This document shows, in pieces, positions 17,052 to 25,724 of a DNA stretch of 49,714 bases. The translations under genes and the position numbers were made by a program. This stretch comes from Bacteroidia bacterium. GTDB taxonomy: Bacteria; Bacteroidota; Bacteroidia; Flavobacteriales; Flavobacteriaceae. The notes below the pieces were generated by a model, which saw nothing but the letters and a program-made list of their open reading frames with translations, was not told the DNA's origin and did no database searches. Location of the stretch: positions 1-49,714 of the forward strand of contig JAUIIU010000014.1 in the NCBI GenBank assembly GCA_030431695.1, given 5' to 3'. Each line of letters opens with the position of its first letter. Position 1 is the stretch's first letter.

Positions 17052-17255
17052 TTATTTATGTGCTTTTTCAGTACAGGAATCGAATTGATCCGGGGTCTTA
17101 CCACAGAATCCACAGGCTTCACCCTCCTTGTTGAGAAACGGACTTTGACTGGCACATGTTCCGGCAAATTTTCCGTCCTTTTTACCCCATATCTTTATCG
17201 CGATGCCGGCAACGGCAAATAACAATAACAACAGCGTGATAATAAAAATTCCCAT
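17052..17255 (-). CDS. Small four-cysteine membrane protein
   Basis: 67-residue protein. Residues 3-20 form one membrane helix, followed by a basic patch (Lys21, Lys25, Lys26, Lys29) that by the positive-inside rule places the C-terminal domain in the cytoplasm. That domain carries four cysteines spaced C34-x13-C48-x2-C51-x9-C61, suggesting a metal site. A consensus promoter -7 box lies 18 bases upstream. It is the first gene of the operon that includes the glycosyltransferase, ECF sigma and Nramp-like genes. I recall similar short proteins in other flavobacteria annotated only as membrane or secreted proteins; no function is known to me. Confidence 0.8.
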   Translation of the reverse strand: MGIFIITLLLLLFAVAGIAIKIWGKKDGKFAGTCASQSPFLNKEGEACGFCGKTPDQFDSCTEKAHK

Positions 17256-17273
17256 AGGTTACTTTTGATGCTG

Positions 17274-17281
17274 CAAAAATA
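17274..17281 (-). promoter_or_regulatory. Candidate -7 promoter box for the 17255-9989 operon
   Basis: Minus strand TATTTTTG matches TAnnTTTG exactly, 18 bases before the ATG of the four-Cys membrane protein gene. No convincing -33 element was seen. It is the best promoter candidate for the seven-gene leftward operon. Confidence 0.45.
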
Positions 17282-17346
17282 CAACCTTTCTTGGTGAATT
17301 GTGCCGAATTTGGTTAATTTTAGCCCCTACAAATTAATGTTTCACT

Positions 17347-17958
17347 ATGCGTTTACCCTATCTTAGATTTTGTGTCCTGATCTGCTCAGTAGTACTTTTC
17401 AGTTGTAAGAATGATGTCAAAAGTGACGATCCTCAATCCGATACTGAAACGAGCACGGAAGTTACTTCGGAACCGGTGAAAAACGCTCCACCTACACAGG
17501 AGAACCTGGACCGGTCCAATAGTGTTATGGCGAGAGTAATGAGCACCAAGGAGACTAAGACTTACGCAACTTATCTGATCACGGCGGAAATGTCGGATCG
17601 CTTACTTAGTTCTAATGGAACCTATACGGTGTTCGCGCCCTCCGATACGGCTATTCTGGCACTAGATGCGAAAGTTCGGGATTCCTTCCCTTTGATGAGT
17701 CGCAGGGAACAACTGGTTTCGATGGTAAAAGCACATATTGTGGAAGGTGTTTACGATTCTGTGACCATCATCCAGGAACTTAAACAAGGCAAAATGACCC
17801 TTACTACCGTTGGAGGAGAGACCTTATCTGTTTCCAGGAGCGGCAATGAAATTCGTGTGAAGGATTCAAAGGGAAATGAGGCTATGGTTGGAAAAAGTGA
17901 TATCAATGCTTCAAATGGGGTGGTCCATGTGGTGGACGGCGTACTCGGACTAGATTAG
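17347..17958 (+). CDS. Fasciclin (FAS1) domain lipoprotein
   Basis: 203-residue lipoprotein. The signal MRLPYLRFCVLICSVVLFSC ends in a lipobox with Cys20, then an acidic/Thr-Ser-rich linker (about 21-55). Residues about 65-203 are one FAS1 domain: the H1-like block YTVFAPSDTAILAL and the final VHVVDGVLGLD are both clear, with the internal SDINASNGVVH block. FAS1 domains mediate adhesion or protein-protein contact at surfaces. The upstream region has a weak promoter candidate (TTG at 17291, TAATTTTA at 17315-17322, one mismatch). Converges with murB with a 4-base overlap. Confidence 0.9.
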   Translation: MRLPYLRFCVLICSVVLFSCKNDVKSDDPQSDTETSTEVTSEPVKNAPPTQENLDRSNSVMARVMSTKETKTYATYLITAEMSDRLLSSNGTYTVFAPSDTAILALDAKVRDSFPLMSRREQLVSMVKAHIVEGVYDSVTIIQELKQGKMTLTTVGGETLSVSRSGNEIRVKDSKGNEAMVGKSDINASNGVVHVVDGVLGLD

Positions 17959-18968
17959 ATCACGTTTACTTCGGGTTCGATATCAATATCGAACAATACT
18001 TTTACCCTCTTCTGAATTCGTCTAGCGACGTCAAGGATATCCTTCCCGCTGGCACCTCCAAAATTCACAAGTACCAGAGCCTGCTTTTCATGAATTCCGG
18101 CATCCCCAAAACGTTTTCCTTTAAATCCGGCTTGTTCGATCAGCCAGCCTGCCGGCACTTTGAAAGCTGTTGATGAAAGCTCGTAAAACGGGGATTCCGG
18201 GAATCTTTCGTGGAATGTTTTGAACTCATCCGCACCCAGGACCGGATTTTTAAAAAAGCTTCCACTGTTACCCAATTCGTCGGGATCCGGTAGTTTGGAC
18301 CGGCGAATATCAATGACAGCGTCAGATACATCGCGAATAGTTGGAGATTCAATATTTCTTTCTGAAAGGACATCTGATATCGCACCGTACGAAGTATGTA
18401 AAATGTGGTTCTTTTTTGTAAGTCTGAATCGTACAGAAGTGATTATATACTGTCCTTTTAACGATTTCTTGAAAACAGAATCCCGGTACCCGAATTCACA
18501 ATCTTCACCAGTGAATTCCTTCATCTCACGTGATTTCATATGGACGGCCTTACAGCTTATGAAAACATCCTTTAGTTCTACTCCGTATGCGCCAATATTC
18601 TGGATCGGGGCTGTTCCGGTATTTCCGGGAATAAGTGAGAGATTCTCAACACCGCCATAATCATTATCAACGCAAAACATCACGAATTCGTGCCAGTTCT
18701 CACCTGCCTGCACTTCAACTTCGACAGTTTCGTCTGTTTCTGAAATCAAAGAGATTCCTTTCAGATTGATATGAACCACTAATTTGTCGAGAGATGAGGT
18801 GAGTAAAATATTACTTCCGCCACCCAGGATGAACAAATCGGAGGGTCGGTACGATTTGAGCAGGGCGTTTAATTCCTCCGTGGATTTGATGGATACAAAG
18901 GCCCTGGCCATGGCATTGATACCAAAGGTATTGTAATCGCGAAGCGATTTGTTCTTTTCAATAAGCAT
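17955..18968 (-). CDS. murB: UDP-N-acetylenolpyruvoylglucosamine reductase
   Basis: 337-residue FAD enzyme that reduces UDP-GlcNAc-enolpyruvate to UDP-MurNAc in peptidoglycan synthesis. FAD-binding motif LGGGSNILL is near residue 45-53; PGNTGTAPIQNIGAYGVE is the second FAD block; the catalytic serine lies in GNSGSFFKNP and the C-terminal glutamate in EPEVNVI. The length and missing loop pattern fit the E. coli-like type I MurB. The ATG at 18968 overlaps the aminotransferase stop by one base (TAATG), so translation is probably coupled; a longer open frame upstream is only the aminotransferase gene in another frame. Confidence 0.95.
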   Translation of the reverse strand: MLIEKNKSLRDYNTFGINAMARAFVSIKSTEELNALLKSYRPSDLFILGGGSNILLTSSLDKLVVHINLKGISLISETDETVEVEVQAGENWHEFVMFCVDNDYGGVENLSLIPGNTGTAPIQNIGAYGVELKDVFISCKAVHMKSREMKEFTGEDCEFGYRDSVFKKSLKGQYIITSVRFRLTKKNHILHTSYGAISDVLSERNIESPTIRDVSDAVIDIRRSKLPDPDELGNSGSFFKNPVLGADEFKTFHERFPESPFYELSSTAFKVPAGWLIEQAGFKGKRFGDAGIHEKQALVLVNFGGASGKDILDVARRIQKRVKVLFDIDIEPEVNVI

Positions 18969-20158
18969 TAACCACGGTATTGTTCCAGTGCGGCCTTCAG
19001 TATGTGTACGGCACGCACCAGGCTCTCTTTTTTCAATACATACGCGATCCTGATCTGGTTGGTGCCAACTCCCGGTGTGGAATAGAATCCGGCTGCCGGT
19101 GCAACCATCACGGTTTCGCCGTCCAAGTCGAAGGACTCGAGCAACCATCGTGCGAAATCATCGCTGTTATCGATAGGCAATTCGGCAATACAATAAAAAG
19201 CACCCTTGGGGTGTCCTACCTTAACACCAGGGATCTCCTGAAGTAATCGGATCAATGTATCACGCCGGTCAACATACTCCTCGATTACCGCATCGAAATA
19301 TTCCTGAGGAGTTTCCAGTGCTGCCTCACTGGCGATCTGTGCAAAGGTTGGCGGACTAAGCCTTGCCTGGGCAAATTTCAGTGCGGTGGAGATCACCTCC
19401 TTATTCTTCGATACAAGGCAACCGATGCGGGCACCGCACATGCTGTAGCGCTTGGACACCGAATCGATAATGATACCGTATTTGTCCATTCCTTCTTCTT
19501 CGAGTATCGAATAGTGCTTTAACCCATCATAAGTGAATTCCCGGTATACCTCATCCGCCACGAGGAAAAGGTCATGTTTTTTGACAATTGCCGCTAGTTT
19601 GCTGATCTCCTCTTTCGAATAAAGGTAGCCAGTAGGATTGCCGGGGTTACAAATCAGAATAGCCTTTGTTCTGGGAGTAATGAGTTTTTCGAACTCTGCG
19701 ATCGGAGGTAAGGCAAAATTATTCTCGATCTTCGATATCACAGGTACGATTTTCACACCTGAAGCAACCGCAAATCCATTGTAATTAGCATAGAACGGTT
19801 CGGGAATGATGATCTCATCACCTGCATCGGCAATTGACCCCATGGCAAAGAGTAAGGCTTCGCTCCCGCCGGTGGTCACTATGATATCATCGGCTTCCAC
19901 CATGATGTTATTTCTTTGATAATATCCGGCGATCTTCTGCCGATATGGCTCTGAACCTTCAGATCGCGTATATGCCAGTATCTCAAGCGAATGATGAGCA
20001 ACAGCGTCCATAGCACCTACAGGTGACTTGATGTCGGGCTGCCCGATATTGAGATGATAAACGGTTTTATTTTCCTTGTATGCCTTTTCGGCGAAAGGAA
20101 CGAGCTTTCGAATAGGGGATTCGGGCATTGATTGCCCCTTGTAAGATACTGTTGGCAT
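18968..20158 (-). CDS. Class I/II PLP-dependent aminotransferase (aspartate aminotransferase-like)
   Basis: 396-residue fold-type I aminotransferase, most like bacterial aspartate/aromatic transaminases. Visible marks: HLNIGQPDIKSP near the start, YTRSEGSEPYRQKIA, ATG-like cofactor site VTTGGSEALLFAM, NPGNPTG, LVADEVYREF (PLP-pyridine Asp), the PLP-lysine in SVSKRYSMCGARIG, and the substrate-carboxylate Arg in QIRIAYVL. The ATG at 20158 (MPTVSYKGQSMPESPIRKL) is preferred over an upstream TTG at 20179. Coupled to murB by a one-base overlap. Amino-acid specificity cannot be fixed from sequence alone. Confidence 0.9.
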   Translation of the reverse strand: MPTVSYKGQSMPESPIRKLVPFAEKAYKENKTVYHLNIGQPDIKSPVGAMDAVAHHSLEILAYTRSEGSEPYRQKIAGYYQRNNIMVEADDIIVTTGGSEALLFAMGSIADAGDEIIIPEPFYANYNGFAVASGVKIVPVISKIENNFALPPIAEFEKLITPRTKAILICNPGNPTGYLYSKEEISKLAAIVKKHDLFLVADEVYREFTYDGLKHYSILEEEGMDKYGIIIDSVSKRYSMCGARIGCLVSKNKEVISTALKFAQARLSPPTFAQIASEAALETPQEYFDAVIEEYVDRRDTLIRLLQEIPGVKVGHPKGAFYCIAELPIDNSDDFARWLLESFDLDGETVMVAPAAGFYSTPGVGTNQIRIAYVLKKESLVRAVHILKAALEQYRG

Positions 20159-20219
20159 GCGGTTTTGAATATCTAGCAAAGTTGCGAAATTAATTTATAA
20201 ATCCATAGTCTTTACGAAA

Positions 20220-20271
20220 GCGTTCGCGATTTTTTCCATATCTTGAATATTATGAAAAAAATCGCGAACGC
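20220..20271 (+). repeat. 21-bp inverted repeat enclosing the start codon of the retropepsin gene
   Basis: Arms 20221-20240 and 20251-20270 are complementary at 19 of 20 positions (only C20236 and A20255 mismatch); the pair G20220-C20271 extends it to 21. The loop is 10 bases (20241-20250). The outer ten bases CGTTCGCGAT pair perfectly. The ATG at 20252-20254 sits inside the right arm at the loop end, so in RNA the hairpin would hold the start codon and first six codons. Likely a translational control element or a relic of a templated inversion. Confidence 0.85.
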
Positions 20272-21604
20272 CTCCCATTTGCCGAGCCTGTTGCTGCTCC
20301 TTTTTTGCGTGTCGTTTGCATCCGCACAGAACGGATTTCAGCTTCCCGAAACCGTGAACAGGGACAAGATACCTTTCGAACTTGTAAATAACCTCGTGAT
20401 TGTCCCGGTCGAGATCAATGGCACCGAGTTGTCATTCTTGCTTGATACCGGGGTGAACTCCACCCTGCTTTTTTCCGTGGAAGAGTTGGATTCGGTACAG
20501 TTGAAGAATGCCAAACCCGTAAAACTTCGCGGATTGGGTGAAGGGGGTGATATAGATGCAATTGTGAGCGACGGAAACACAGTAAAAGTGGGAAAAGCCC
20601 TGGATACAGATCACCGCATCTATATGGTCATCGGAAGTGAGATCAATTTTTCTACCCGTATGGGATTACCGATACACGGGATCATTGGCTTTGATCTGTT
20701 TCGCGATTTTGTGATAAAGACGGATTACACCTCCAAAAGACTCACTTTGTATCGTCCTGATTCGTTTCGGCGGAAACGATGTAAGAACTGTGTTGAGATT
20801 CCACTGCAGTTCTATAACAGGAAGCCTTTTCTCGATGTCAGGGTTGCATCGGCAGCGAGTGAATCGGATGCTTTGGTATTACTGGACACGGGATCGAGTG
20901 ACGGACTGTGGCTGTTCGATGAAGACGGATTCATTTCAGAAAACCCTAAGAATTACTTCAATGACTTCCTCGGACTTGGCCTTAGCGGAAATATCTACGG
21001 AAAACGAACCAAGATCCGGAAATTGACCATCGATGCATTTCAGTTGGAAAAAGTAACTGCCTCCTTTCCCGACAGCAATACGGTGAAGAACATCAAGTCC
21101 TTACCCACTCGTATGGGAAGCCTGGGCAGTGAGGTACTAAGGCGTTTTACAGTGATAATGAACTATCGCGGGCAGACAATGACCCTGAAGAAGAACAGCC
21201 ACTTTAGTGATCCTTTTTATTATAATATGGCGGGCCTGACACTTGAGCACGATGGACTCATACCTGTTCGTGAGGTGGATTATTTCAAGATCGACCCGGT
21301 TACCATGACCAAGGAGAGGAGAGAGGCCACTGCGATATTCGATGTGTATAAATCCCCAACTCTACAATTCTTCCTGGCACCAAAATTTGTTGTGGCTGAA
21401 GTCCGCTCGGGTTCACCGGCAGATTTGGCCGGGCTGATGAAAGGGGATGAGGTGGTGAAGATCAATGGAAAAGCAAGCTTCAAGTACAAATTGTACGAAG
21501 TAGTGAACCTGTTTTCCTCTAAAGCAGGCAGAACGATCTACCTCGAAATATCCAGGAACGGGATCACTCAGAAAAAGAAATTCGTTCTTCGTGAGGTCCT
21601 ATAA
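20252..21604 (+). CDS. Secreted retropepsin-like aspartic protease with C-terminal PDZ domain
   Basis: 450-residue exported protein. Signal peptide MKKIANASHLPSLLLLLFCVSFASA. Two aspartic-protease half-sites are present: LLDTGVNS (Asp65) and LLDTGSSD (Asp212), each with its following hydrophobic flap/strand region; GIIGFDLFRDF (about 144-154) is the hydrophobic-hydrophobic-Gly block of the first lobe. Residues about 375-450 are a PDZ domain (VRSGSPADLAGLMKGDEVVKING). One chain thus contains both Asp residues of a pepsin-like site. The ATG at 20252 is chosen; an in-frame TTG at 20243 is less likely. The start lies in a strong hairpin. Ends at a bidirectional terminator. Peptidase activity and substrates are inferred, not shown. 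Confidence 0.88.
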   Translation: MKKIANASHLPSLLLLLFCVSFASAQNGFQLPETVNRDKIPFELVNNLVIVPVEINGTELSFLLDTGVNSTLLFSVEELDSVQLKNAKPVKLRGLGEGGDIDAIVSDGNTVKVGKALDTDHRIYMVIGSEINFSTRMGLPIHGIIGFDLFRDFVIKTDYTSKRLTLYRPDSFRRKRCKNCVEIPLQFYNRKPFLDVRVASAASESDALVLLDTGSSDGLWLFDEDGFISENPKNYFNDFLGLGLSGNIYGKRTKIRKLTIDAFQLEKVTASFPDSNTVKNIKSLPTRMGSLGSEVLRRFTVIMNYRGQTMTLKKNSHFSDPFYYNMAGLTLEHDGLIPVREVDYFKIDPVTMTKERREATAIFDVYKSPTLQFFLAPKFVVAEVRSGSPADLAGLMKGDEVVKINGKASFKYKLYEVVNLFSSKAGRTIYLEISRNGITQKKKFVLREVL

Positions 21605-21634
21605 AAAAACCCTCGCTTTTAACGAGGGTTTTTT
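21604..21634. terminator. Bidirectional Rho-independent terminator
   Basis: Stem CCCTCG / CGAGGG extended by flanking A and T runs, 7-base loop. The A-run on the left and T-run on the right let it work in both directions, ending the rightward retropepsin-PDZ gene and the leftward DUF1573 gene, which converge here. Confidence 0.85.
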
Positions 21635-21650
21635 ATATGAATTTAGCCTG

Positions 21651-22046
21651 TTATTTGGTCTTTTCGAGGACGCTTTTTCCATCAGCGATTACTTCTCCCT
21701 TTATCTTCAATGCTTTGATCGATTCTGAGGCATTTGAATAAACTGTCACGGTCTTACGAATAGGACCTACTCTATTTGTGTCATATTTTACCTGGATGGT
21801 ACTTGACGCTCCGGGCGCCACTGGTCCTTCAGGTTTCTTCGGAACCGTACATCCGCAGCTCGACTTCACGTCCGAGATGATCAACGGCTGGTTCCCGGTA
21901 TTCGTGAATTCAAACACACGTACACCATCACTTCCTTTTGCTATCTTACCGTAATCGATAGTCTCTTGTTTGAAACTGATCTCGGCTTGTGCCTGGACCC
22001 CGTGTCCAATAAGGGCAAGCAGCGCAATAAGTACTAATTTTTTCAT
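21651..22046 (-). CDS. DUF1573 secreted protein
   Basis: 131-residue exported protein with signal peptide MKKLVLIALLALIGHGVQAQA and one DUF1573 immunoglobulin-like domain (about 22-115). The family core FEFTNTGNQPLIISDVKSSCGCTVPKKP is present, with the paired cysteines of SCGC, followed by VAPGASSTIQVKYDT and VTVYSNA strands. DUF1573 proteins are numerous in Bacteroidota and probably periplasmic or surface-linked; function not established. Stands alone between the terminator and the divergent valS promoter. Confidence 0.93.
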   Translation of the reverse strand: MKKLVLIALLALIGHGVQAQAEISFKQETIDYGKIAKGSDGVRVFEFTNTGNQPLIISDVKSSCGCTVPKKPEGPVAPGASSTIQVKYDTNRVGPIRKTVTVYSNASESIKALKIKGEVIADGKSVLEKTK

Positions 22047-22136
22047 GATTCTGTTAATTTAAGGTATGCTAATGTAGCTATCTTTTTGGCAACCTGCAAA
22101 ATAAGTTATTCACTTTCATAATACTGCAGATATACC

Positions 22137-22144
22137 TACTTTTG
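22137..22144 (+). promoter_or_regulatory. Candidate valS promoter (-7 box)
   Basis: TACTTTTG matches TAnnTTTG exactly, 29 bases before the ATG at 22174. A TTTC at 22114-22117 lies 19 bases upstream, in the position of the -33 TTTG element with one mismatch. Confidence 0.55.
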
Positions 22145-22173
22145 CATACTTATTCCAAAAATTGGACCAAACT

Positions 22174-24804
22174 ATGAGTTTAGCGGCAAAATATAGTGCT
22201 GAAAGCGTTGAAAACAAGTGGTATAGCTACTGGATGGAGCATGGATATTTTCATTCTGAAGTGGACGAAAGGGAGCCATATACCATTGTAATTCCCCCAC
22301 CGAACGTTACCGGTGTACTCCACATGGGACATATGCTTAACAACACTATACAGGACGTACTTATCCGAAGGGCAAGGCTATTGGGATATAATGCCCTCTG
22401 GGTACCCGGTACAGACCATGCCTCTATCGCTACTGAGGCAAAAGTTGTTGCCAAACTCAAAGCAGAAGGAATAGAGAAAACCGACATCTCTAGGGAAGAG
22501 TTCCTGGAACACGCCTGGGAATGGACCCATAAACACGGTGGGATCATCCTGGAACAGCTAAAAAAGCTAGGAGCATCCTGCGACTGGGACAGGACGAAAT
22601 TCACTATGGATGACGATCTGTCTGCCTCTGTGATCAGGGTTTTTGTCGATTTGTTCAATAAAGGCCTTATCTATCGCGGGTACCGAATGGTGAACTGGGA
22701 TCCACAGGCGCTAACTACCTTGTCCGACGAGGAGGTGATCTACGAAGAAAAACAAGGCAGCCTATATCACCTGAACTATAAGATCGAAGGAAGCGATGAA
22801 TATCTCACCATTGCCACCACTCGCCCGGAAACCATTTTGGGAGATACTGCTATCTGTATCAATCCTGAAGATGAACGTTATACTCATCTGAAAGGCAAAA
22901 AAGCTATTGTACCTATCTGCAATCGTGTTATACCCATAATTGAGGATGAATATGTGACCATGGAATTCGGTACCGGATGTCTGAAAGTGACGCCTGCACA
23001 CGATGAGAATGATAAACTCCTGGGAGACAAACACCAACTCGAAGTGATCGATATCTTTAACGATGACGCAACACTGAACAGCTACGGACTCAACTACCAA
23101 GGAAAGGACAGGTTTGTGGTTAGGAAGGAGATCGTAAAGGAACTGAAAGAGATAGGGGCTCTTGAAAAAGTAGAGCAATACACCAACAAGGTGGGAACCA
23201 GTGAAAGAACGGGAGCCGTTATCGAGCCTAAGCTCAGCGATCAGTGGTTCCTGAAAATGAAGGATATTTCGAAACCAGCCCTCGAAGCGGTTCTTGATAA
23301 GGACATAAACCTAGTTCCTGAAAAATTCATCAATACCTATCGCCACTGGATGGAGAATGTTCGCGACTGGAATATCTCGCGTCAGTTGTGGTGGGGACAC
23401 CAGATTCCAGCTTATTACTTCGGTGATGGTAAGGAAGACTTCGTGGTTGCCGAAACCTCCGAAGAAGCACTGTCCATGGCGAAGGAACGATCTGGAAACC
23501 CGGATCTGACCATTGAGAACCTGAAGCAGGACCCGGATGTCCTGGATACCTGGTTCTCGTCATGGTTATGGCCAATCAGCGTGTTTAACGGGATCATGGA
23601 GCCGGATAACAAGGACATCAACTACTATTACCCAACCAACGACCTGGTCACAGCCCCCGAGATCCTTTTCTTCTGGGTGGCCAGGATGATCATCGCCGGC
23701 TACGAATACCGTGACGATAAGCCATTTCAGAATGTGTATCTCACGGGGATCGTGCGTGATAAACAGCGTCGTAAGATGAGTAAATCGCTGGGGAATTCCC
23801 CGGACCCGATAGAGCTTATGAAAGACTACGGGGCGGATGGAGTTCGTGTAGGAATGTTACTCAGTTCGCCGGCGGGTAACGACCTGATGTTCGATATAGA
23901 CCTATGCAAGCAGGGGAGTGGCTTTGTGAATAAGATATGGAACGCCTATCGCCTTATAGATGGTTGGGAGGTATCTTCGGAATTGCCAGCATCGGAAACA
24001 GGCGCTGTTGCGCTCAACTGGTACAGGAATAAGTTCAATAGTGCTCTGGCCGAGATCGAGGATCACTTCAGCAAATACCGTATAAGCGATGCCCTGATGG
24101 CAACTTACAAGCTTATTTGGGACGATTTCTGTTCCTGGTTACTGGAAATGGTGAAACCGGCCTTCGGTCAGCCAATTGACAGATCTACTTATGAGGGTGT
24201 GATAGATATCCTTGAGAACAACCTGAAGATACTTCATCCTTTTGTTCCTTTTGTTTCTGAAGAGATCTGGCAGCATATCACCGAACGTACCCCCGAAGAA
24301 GCACTGATCGTAGCGTCCTGGCCTGAATCGGATGGATTTGACGCCAAGCTGATAAATGATTTTAATTTTGCTTCGGAAGTAATATCCGGGATCCGTACCA
24401 TTCGAAAGGAAAAGAACATCTCCTTCAAGGACACTATCGAGCTATCGGTGATCGACAATGAGAAGGTTTCTCCTGAATTTGATGCTGTAATCGCCAAGCT
24501 TGGTAATGTTTCCGACATGAATTATGTTGCCGCGCCACTTGAGGGTGCACTGACCTTCAGGGTGAAATCCAACGAATACTTCATACCTGTTGCCGGTGCG
24601 ATAAATATTGAAGAGGAAAGAACCAAGATCCAGGAAGAACTTGCCTATACCGAAGGTTTCCTGAAAAGTGTTCAGAAAAAACTAAGCAACGAACGATTTG
24701 TGAACAATGCTCCCGAGCAGGTCGTTCAGTTGGAAAAGAACAAGGAGGCGGATGCAAAGGCAAAGATAGAAACACTTAAAGCCAGCCTGTCCAGCCTGCA
24801 ATAG
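22174..24804 (+). CDS. valS: Valine--tRNA ligase
   Basis: 876-residue class Ia aminoacyl-tRNA synthetase charging tRNA-Val. HIGH-type motif H50-M-G-H53 in [13 protein letters not shown] and KMSKS at 534-538 form the ATP site. The editing (CP1) domain is present with [13 protein letters not shown]. The anticodon-binding domain follows and the C-terminal coiled arm (about 805-876: [25 protein letters not shown]) is the valyl-specific tail contacting the tRNA. ATG at 22174 ([16 protein letters not shown]) chosen over an in-frame TTG 12 bases upstream because it follows the promoter more sensibly and fits the family start. Converges directly with the ACBP gene. Confidence 0.98.
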   Translation: MSLAAKYSAESVENKWYSYWMEHGYFHSEVDEREPYTIVIPPPNVTGVLHMGHMLNNTIQDVLIRRARLLGYNALWVPGTDHASIATEAKVVAKLKAEGIEKTDISREEFLEHAWEWTHKHGGIILEQLKKLGASCDWDRTKFTMDDDLSASVIRVFVDLFNKGLIYRGYRMVNWDPQALTTLSDEEVIYEEKQGSLYHLNYKIEGSDEYLTIATTRPETILGDTAICINPEDERYTHLKGKKAIVPICNRVIPIIEDEYVTMEFGTGCLKVTPAHDENDKLLGDKHQLEVIDIFNDDATLNSYGLNYQGKDRFVVRKEIVKELKEIGALEKVEQYTNKVGTSERTGAVIEPKLSDQWFLKMKDISKPALEAVLDKDINLVPEKFINTYRHWMENVRDWNISRQLWWGHQIPAYYFGDGKEDFVVAETSEEALSMAKERSGNPDLTIENLKQDPDVLDTWFSSWLWPISVFNGIMEPDNKDINYYYPTNDLVTAPEILFFWVARMIIAGYEYRDDKPFQNVYLTGIVRDKQRRKMSKSLGNSPDPIELMKDYGADGVRVGMLLSSPAGNDLMFDIDLCKQGSGFVNKIWNAYRLIDGWEVSSELPASETGAVALNWYRNKFNSALAEIEDHFSKYRISDALMATYKLIWDDFCSWLLEMVKPAFGQPIDRSTYEGVIDILENNLKILHPFVPFVSEEIWQHITERTPEEALIVASWPESDGFDAKLINDFNFASEVISGIRTIRKEKNISFKDTIELSVIDNEKVSPEFDAVIAKLGNVSDMNYVAAPLEGALTFRVKSNEYFIPVAGAINIEEERTKIQEELAYTEGFLKSVQKKLSNERFVNNAPEQVVQLEKNKEADAKAKIETLKASLSSLQ

Positions 24805-25071
24805 TTATTTCCTGTAAATAAAGTAGTGATTCACGGTCTCGATGTAAAGCTCCTTGGCTTGGTCGATACTGAGATGCTGTGTTTGAAATAGGGCATTTGT
24901 CTTAAAAGCATTGATCAGGGGCTTGCTGCCGCTGGGTCTGTCTTCGTCATTAGTAGCCCTTTTGTAATAGGCGTAAAGGCGCAACAAAACATCTGCAGGG
25001 AAGGGTTCGGTATGTTTGTTAATGCTCTCTACCGCTTTCTGAAAATCCCTATCCAAATCAGATGTTGCCAT
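24805..25071 (-). CDS. Acyl-CoA-binding protein
   Basis: 88-residue ACBP, a four-helix protein that holds long-chain acyl-CoA thioesters. Family marks: FQKAVESINKHTEPFPADVLLRLYAYYKRATNDED (with Tyr and Lys residues that contact CoA) and the later helix. The third block is diverged: PSGSKPLINAFKTNALFQTQHLSIDQAKELYI, where eukaryotic proteins have the KWDAW motif; here a Phe replaces the Trp. Located 2 bases after psd at the end of the lipid operon, which fits a role in phospholipid synthesis. Bacterial ACBP is uncommon outside some phyla including Bacteroidota. Confidence 0.88.
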   Translation of the reverse strand: MATSDLDRDFQKAVESINKHTEPFPADVLLRLYAYYKRATNDEDRPSGSKPLINAFKTNALFQTQHLSIDQAKELYIETVNHYFIYRK

Positions 25072-25073
25072 TG

Positions 25074-25724
25074 TTATTTCGAAGCTAATACGGTGATCCC
25101 GCCATTCACTTTCTGGTTCAGGCCTACCTTGACCTTAGCGTCCAGGGGCAGGAATACGTCTACCCTGGAGCCAAATTTGATAAAGCCACTATCTGAGGCC
25201 TGTGATACTTTTTGTCCGGTTTCGGCATAATTCACGATCCTACGCGCCAACGCACCTGCGATCTGCCTGTGAAGTACATCCCCGAATTCCTCCGAACGCA
25301 CAACCACGGTGGTACGTTCGTTTTCCTCGCTGGATTTCGGATGCCAGGCCACCAGGTATTTTCCCGGGTGATATTTGCTGTACACTACTTCACCACCCAG
25401 GGGATAGCGTGTAACATGCACATTCAGGGGCGACATGAACACCGAGATCTGCAATCGTTTTTCGTTATAGTATTCCTTTTCGAATACCTCCTCAATCACC
25501 ACCACCTTTCCATCAACCGGTGATAAGACACTGGCAGGATCTATTGAGAAATTCCGTTTGGGATTCCTGAAGAATTGCAGCACCAGGACCAATAGTACGA
25601 TAAGTACACCCAATACGGAGTATCGCAGGATTTCATTGCTCACATAGAATTGGGTAATCAAGGCCAGGGCGATGCACAGTGAGAGCGCTACAAGGATAAT
25701 GGTATTTCCTTCCTTATGAAACAT
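25074..25724 (-). CDS. psd: Phosphatidylserine decarboxylase, short type
   Basis: 216-residue pyruvoyl enzyme that decarboxylates phosphatidylserine to phosphatidylethanolamine. Two N-terminal membrane segments (about 9-47) precede the catalytic part: SPVDGKVVVIEEV, ISVFMSPLNVHVTRYP (His in the active site) and the self-cleavage site IKFGSRVDVFLP, where cleavage between Gly185 and Ser186 would create the pyruvoyl group. The length matches the short alpha-proteobacterial/Bacteroidota form rather than the E. coli enzyme. Start overlaps the cdsA end by 11 bases, so it is cotranscribed with the CDP-diacylglycerol synthase gene that supplies the upstream step. Confidence 0.94.
   Translation of the reverse strand: MFHKEGNTIILVALSLCIALALITQFYVSNEILRYSVLGVLIVLLVLVLQFFRNPKRNFSIDPASVLSPVDGKVVVIEEVFEKEYYNEKRLQISVFMSPLNVHVTRYPLGGEVVYSKYHPGKYLVAWHPKSSEENERTTVVVRSEEFGDVLHRQIAGALARRIVNYAETGQKVSQASDSGFIKFGSRVDVFLPLDAKVKVGLNQKVNGGITVLASK

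Noticed and set aside
18969-19148. 60-codon N-terminal extension of MurB
   Set aside because: It lies wholly inside the aminotransferase coding region; the MurB family start is at 18968.
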